Assembly: GCF_000165425.1 (NCBI RefSeq)
Contig: NW_001798968.1
Coordinates: 60,728 to 124,727 of the forward strand
Direction of reading: 5' to 3'
Source of the DNA: Paramecium tetraurelia
Taxonomy: Eukaryota; Ciliophora; Oligohymenophorea; Peniculida; Parameciidae
Length of the DNA stretch: 64,000 bases
Both the position numbers and the translations under genes were made by a program. Below the pieces are notes generated by a model that ran no database searches, was not told the DNA's origin, and saw nothing but the letters and a program-made list of their open reading frames with translations. This document shows, one piece after another, positions 61,046-64,000 of this stretch; position 1 is the first letter of the stretch; each line of letters starts with the position of its first letter.

Positions 61046-62074
61046 ATGGAGCAATCGCATTCTAAGGCTTTCACTTACAACCTATTACCATAGTATTCTA
61101 TAAATTAAAATTCTTCACCTCGTGCAATCGCAATTAACAAAAACAATACATTGCTTGTAGTTGAAGCATACTATTTCGTTAAATTTTTTACATTTAAAAG
61201 AGGAGAGATAAGATTATTGTAGAGGTTTGAATTTCGAAATTCAAACCATAATACTTTAAACTTTCAAATGCAGAAATAAGATATTGTGTCAAGCTCATAG
61301 AAATTTGTTTGCAAATATTCATCAAAGTTAATGGCTAATCCCAAATATATCTAGAAATGTTCTGGATAATTTAATGCTAATTGCTTAATTCTACACCCTC
61401 TCAATGAAGACATAATAATTGTGGGCAGTTTACTAGGTCAAATTGACTTTTTATTCACTAATTAGAGTGGCAGTATCAAACCTTTTAAATAAACTATTAA
61501 AGAGCATAGTTCAGTACTTGGATTATCTATAAATAATGATGGTAAAAGGGTTATTTCCTGTGGAAAAGACAATTTTATTCTAATTCTTGAACCCAATTCC
61601 ACTAATTCTGAATTATCAACATACATTTGGACCGTAAAATAAAAATTATTTGTTGAGCAATATGGTTACAGAATATGCTTTATTAATAATGATAAATTTA
61701 CATTCCAACCATCACATTCGCCATACATGAATTTATATTGTGAAATAAATGGTTTTTTTCTTTTAAAAAGCTAACATTTACTATCTTCTGATAAGAATGA
61801 TCCTCGTTGTATTTTCTAATAGGTGTACAACAAATAGAAATCCCTTATTTACAATATATACGGAAGAGCTTTATAAATTATTAGGCTTTCAAAGGATCAA
61901 TCTTTGTAAACAGACAAATCTGAGGAATCTTTTCAATTAGAATAGCTTATTGATTTTGGAAACAATTATAATCCATGGATTTTTGGTGTAATTAGTGAAG
62001 ATGCAGAATATATAATCACTTGGGATTTTTATTCAGAGTAAATATAAATTAGACAATTTCAAAATACCGAATGA
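61046..62074 (+). CDS. WD-repeat-like protein
   Basis: Intronless 342-codon frame, MEQSHSKAFTYNLLPQYSIN to TGA 62072-62074. Propeller-type elements include AIAINKNNTLLVVEAYYFVK, NCLILHPLNEDIIIVGSLLG, VLGLSINNDGKRVISCGKDN (the closest to a WD repeat core) and PWIFGVISEDAEYIITWDFY. It is a divergent WD protein of the kind expanded in Paramecium; function unknown. Confidence 0.65.
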
Positions 62075-62543
62075 GACTAAATTTCCTTTAATATGAATTT
62101 ATAATATAAATAATTATCTGACTCATTTTTTAAATTAAATGTGTTCTTAAGGGTAAAACCTATTAAAAAGTAAATATTAGACAATAATATTAGTTGATAA
62201 CTGCTTGTAGTGTCTTTACCCTTATGATCCTTTTATTTTAGCTTCCCTTAATCTTGTTGTTCTAATAAAATGAAAGTTTAGAAGTTTTAATTAATCATAA
62301 ATATAGAAATCAAGTAGAAAAATATATTAGATTCAAAAAATTTAATTGCACTATGTTTTAATTTTTTAATTCCATGATTTTTGTTCTATGTATTGATAGA
62401 TCTGGGTTGTTATATTCTTTACTCATAATTTATTTCTGTAAAGTTATAACTTGAGAGGATTTTGTTTAAATAATTTTATAATTAATAAGTGTTTTTTAAA
62501 TAGAAAATATAATCCTTATTAAAGAATTTATTAAAAATTTAGC

Positions 62544-63119
62544 ATGGATAACAATAATTGTTTCTCCTTAATAAATAATTCAAGATAAACAAGTATAAAC
62601 TTACTATATCAAGTTGAATAAAATGTAACATTGATAAAAAATATCGAAATACAAGAATAGAAAAATAAGGAATTATATCTCAAATCATTAGAAAGAATAT
62701 TCTCATTACTGTAGAAAAATTAGTGCTCTTGCCCCAAATTATAACTTGAAAAACCTTTAGTTACAATAGAGGGATATAGAAGCATTTGGTAAAATTACTC
62801 AAAAATTTGTGAATAAATAAAAATCAACTCTTAAGTTGTAGATTATTATTTTTCTGCCTCGTTTTGTCATTACGTGTATGAAAATGTAATAGTTTAGGTT
62901 AATAAGAAATTAATAATTGATCATTCGTGGACAAAGAGTAAAAACTACACACATTTTATAATTGCTATAGCAATTTTTAAGTATTTTTACAAATATACCA
63001 ATAGAAGAATAATTGATTTGTTATTAATGCAAAAGGGCAGATACAAATTTAGTGAAAGATCGAAAAACAAAATTGATTTTTAAGGAATGTAATGTATGCA
63101 AAGCTACATGTACTGTTGA
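62544..63119 (+). CDS. hypothetical protein
   Basis: Intronless 191-codon frame, MDNNNCFSLINNSRQTSINL to TGA 63117-63119. It starts with helical polar sequence (IQEQKNKELYLKSLERIFSL), then a Cys pair (CSCPKL), a mixed middle (IEGYRSIWQNYSKICEQI, YYFSASFCHYVYENVIVQ) and a basic end (KGRYKFSERSKNKIDFQGMQ). No membrane helix or known motif is seen. The preceding 62075-62543 is AT-rich with nothing recognised. Confidence 0.5.
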
Positions 63120-63343
63120 AGGATCAAAATTTAAATACTTTAGATTTCCTTGATTCTTTCTAATAAATTAAGTGTTAAGTTAGTCTTAATTCGATTACAA
63201 AAATCATCTTTATATATCTTAAATTTAATCAGTTTTGTTGTAAAGTTTGGCTTAGAAATAATTCAATTAGTTTCATATAATATAATTGTAAAAATTTAAT
63301 AACAAATGAATTTAATATGTTAATAATTATTTTAAATATAAGT

Positions 63344-63640
63344 ATGAGTAATTTTTTTGGAAATCTTATAGATAATCTGCTAGACAAAAAAGAACATAAA
63401 TTGGAGAATTTTAGTGACTTTATTATGAAAGAAATAAGTGATATCGAAAAACATTTGATTAGTGATGTAGATTAGCTCATTAGATTGGATAAATATATAT
63501 TAATCATTTTATTGTTCTTAGGAATTTTAAATCTGATTATTTTCGGATTACTTATTAGATTGTTTATTAGATATAACAAGAATACTGAATAGAATACACA
63601 AATACAATATTCAAGAATTCAGTATGATGGAAGTATATGA
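63344..63640 (+). CDS. small single-pass membrane protein
   Basis: 98 codons: MSNFFGNLIDNLLDKKEHKL, a helical acidic segment, one strong membrane helix (YILIILLLFLGILNLIIFGL) and a short basic, Gln/Asn-rich tail (RYNKNTEQNTQIQYSR), ending at TGA 63638-63640. There is no signal peptide, so it may be tail-anchored. Unrecognised. Confidence 0.6.
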
Positions 63641-63917
63641 TTTTATGGTTATATAAATTTTTAATTATAAATACTTAGTGGATTAAAACAAATTGAAGCT
63701 TAATATTAGTAGAGAGTGATTAAATTCTGATATATAATTCTATTAGCTATAGCATAATAAATGATCTTAATTAATTACAGCCATTAAATTAACAAAACAT
63801 ATTAATCATAAGTCTCATATTTCTAAAGAATATTTAATGATAACATTATTAGTTAGGAATATTTTGATAAGGATGCTATATTGAAAGGAGATTTTAGGAT
63901 AAATCAGAATTAACTAT

Positions 63918-64000
63918 TCACGATATTTCTTTTTAAGCCTAGATCTATTCAGTGCCAAAAATCATCATCATCTCTCGTGGTTTCTCATTGCTGAGATTCT
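63918..64000 (-). CDS. possible 3' end of a gene running off the window
   Basis: The minus strand is open from the window edge, reading NLSNEKPREMMMIFGTEQIQ and ending QKEIS at TGA 63918-63920. The composition is protein-like but only about 27 codons are visible, so this is a weak call. The stretch 63641-63917 shows nothing else. Confidence 0.3.

Overview
The window reads as ciliate nuclear DNA, most probably Paramecium. TAA and TAG are read through as glutamine in almost every gene and TGA is the only stop that ends reading frames. The DNA is AT-rich. Introns are tiny (19-32 nt), mostly of the form GTA...TAG, and removing them restores conserved protein motifs. Spacing between genes in the gene-rich part is often under 100 bp.

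Layout. 1-3.85 kb: the 3' end of a cystathionine gamma-lyase gene, then a truncated haemoglobin and a short oxysterol-binding protein gene whose ends lie 5 nt apart. 3.85-15 kb is gene-poor and looks eroded. It holds a broken copy of a B-box/coiled-coil gene interrupted by a TA-bounded insertion that looks like an internal eliminated sequence (IES), unresolved exon-like fragments, a dead LINE (endonuclease plus reverse transcriptase, minus strand), the intact B-box gene with 102-bp tandem repeats, and unresolved minus-strand exons. 15-30.8 kb is dense: a giant ubiquitin-specific protease, a DM10 (EFHC1/RIB72-type) axonemal protein, a membrane protein, a PX-BAR sorting nexin, a Rab GTPase, ribosomal protein uL23, a hypothetical protein and an Aurora-like kinase.

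31.3-46.9 kb is mostly minus strand: a type I membrane protein, a DRC12/CCDC153-like ciliary coiled coil, LUC7, a WD-like protein, PRP40, and then, past an EB1-type CH protein and a coiled-coil protein on the plus strand, an MSH6-like MutS protein and small proteins. LUC7 and PRP40 both belong to the U1 snRNP. 47.6-58.8 kb: a small membrane protein, a MORN-like repeat gene with an intron in nearly every repeat, a TROVE-vWA protein (Ro60/TEP1/p80 type), a beta-propeller-like protein and a large cysteine-rich multi-pass membrane protein. 58.8-64 kb holds a decayed MORN-like copy, a WD-like protein, two small proteins and perhaps the 3' end of another gene.

There is no operon logic; these are ordinary eukaryotic genes. 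The most unusual material is the eroded block at 4-11 kb (IES-like insertion plus LINE). It suggests that the contig is either germline (micronuclear) DNA or macronuclear DNA that retained such elements. Further points of note are key-residue losses in the MSH6-like, oxysterol-binding and Aurora-like proteins, and the co-duplicated introns of the MORN-like gene. All calls come from reading the sequence by eye; no searches were run.
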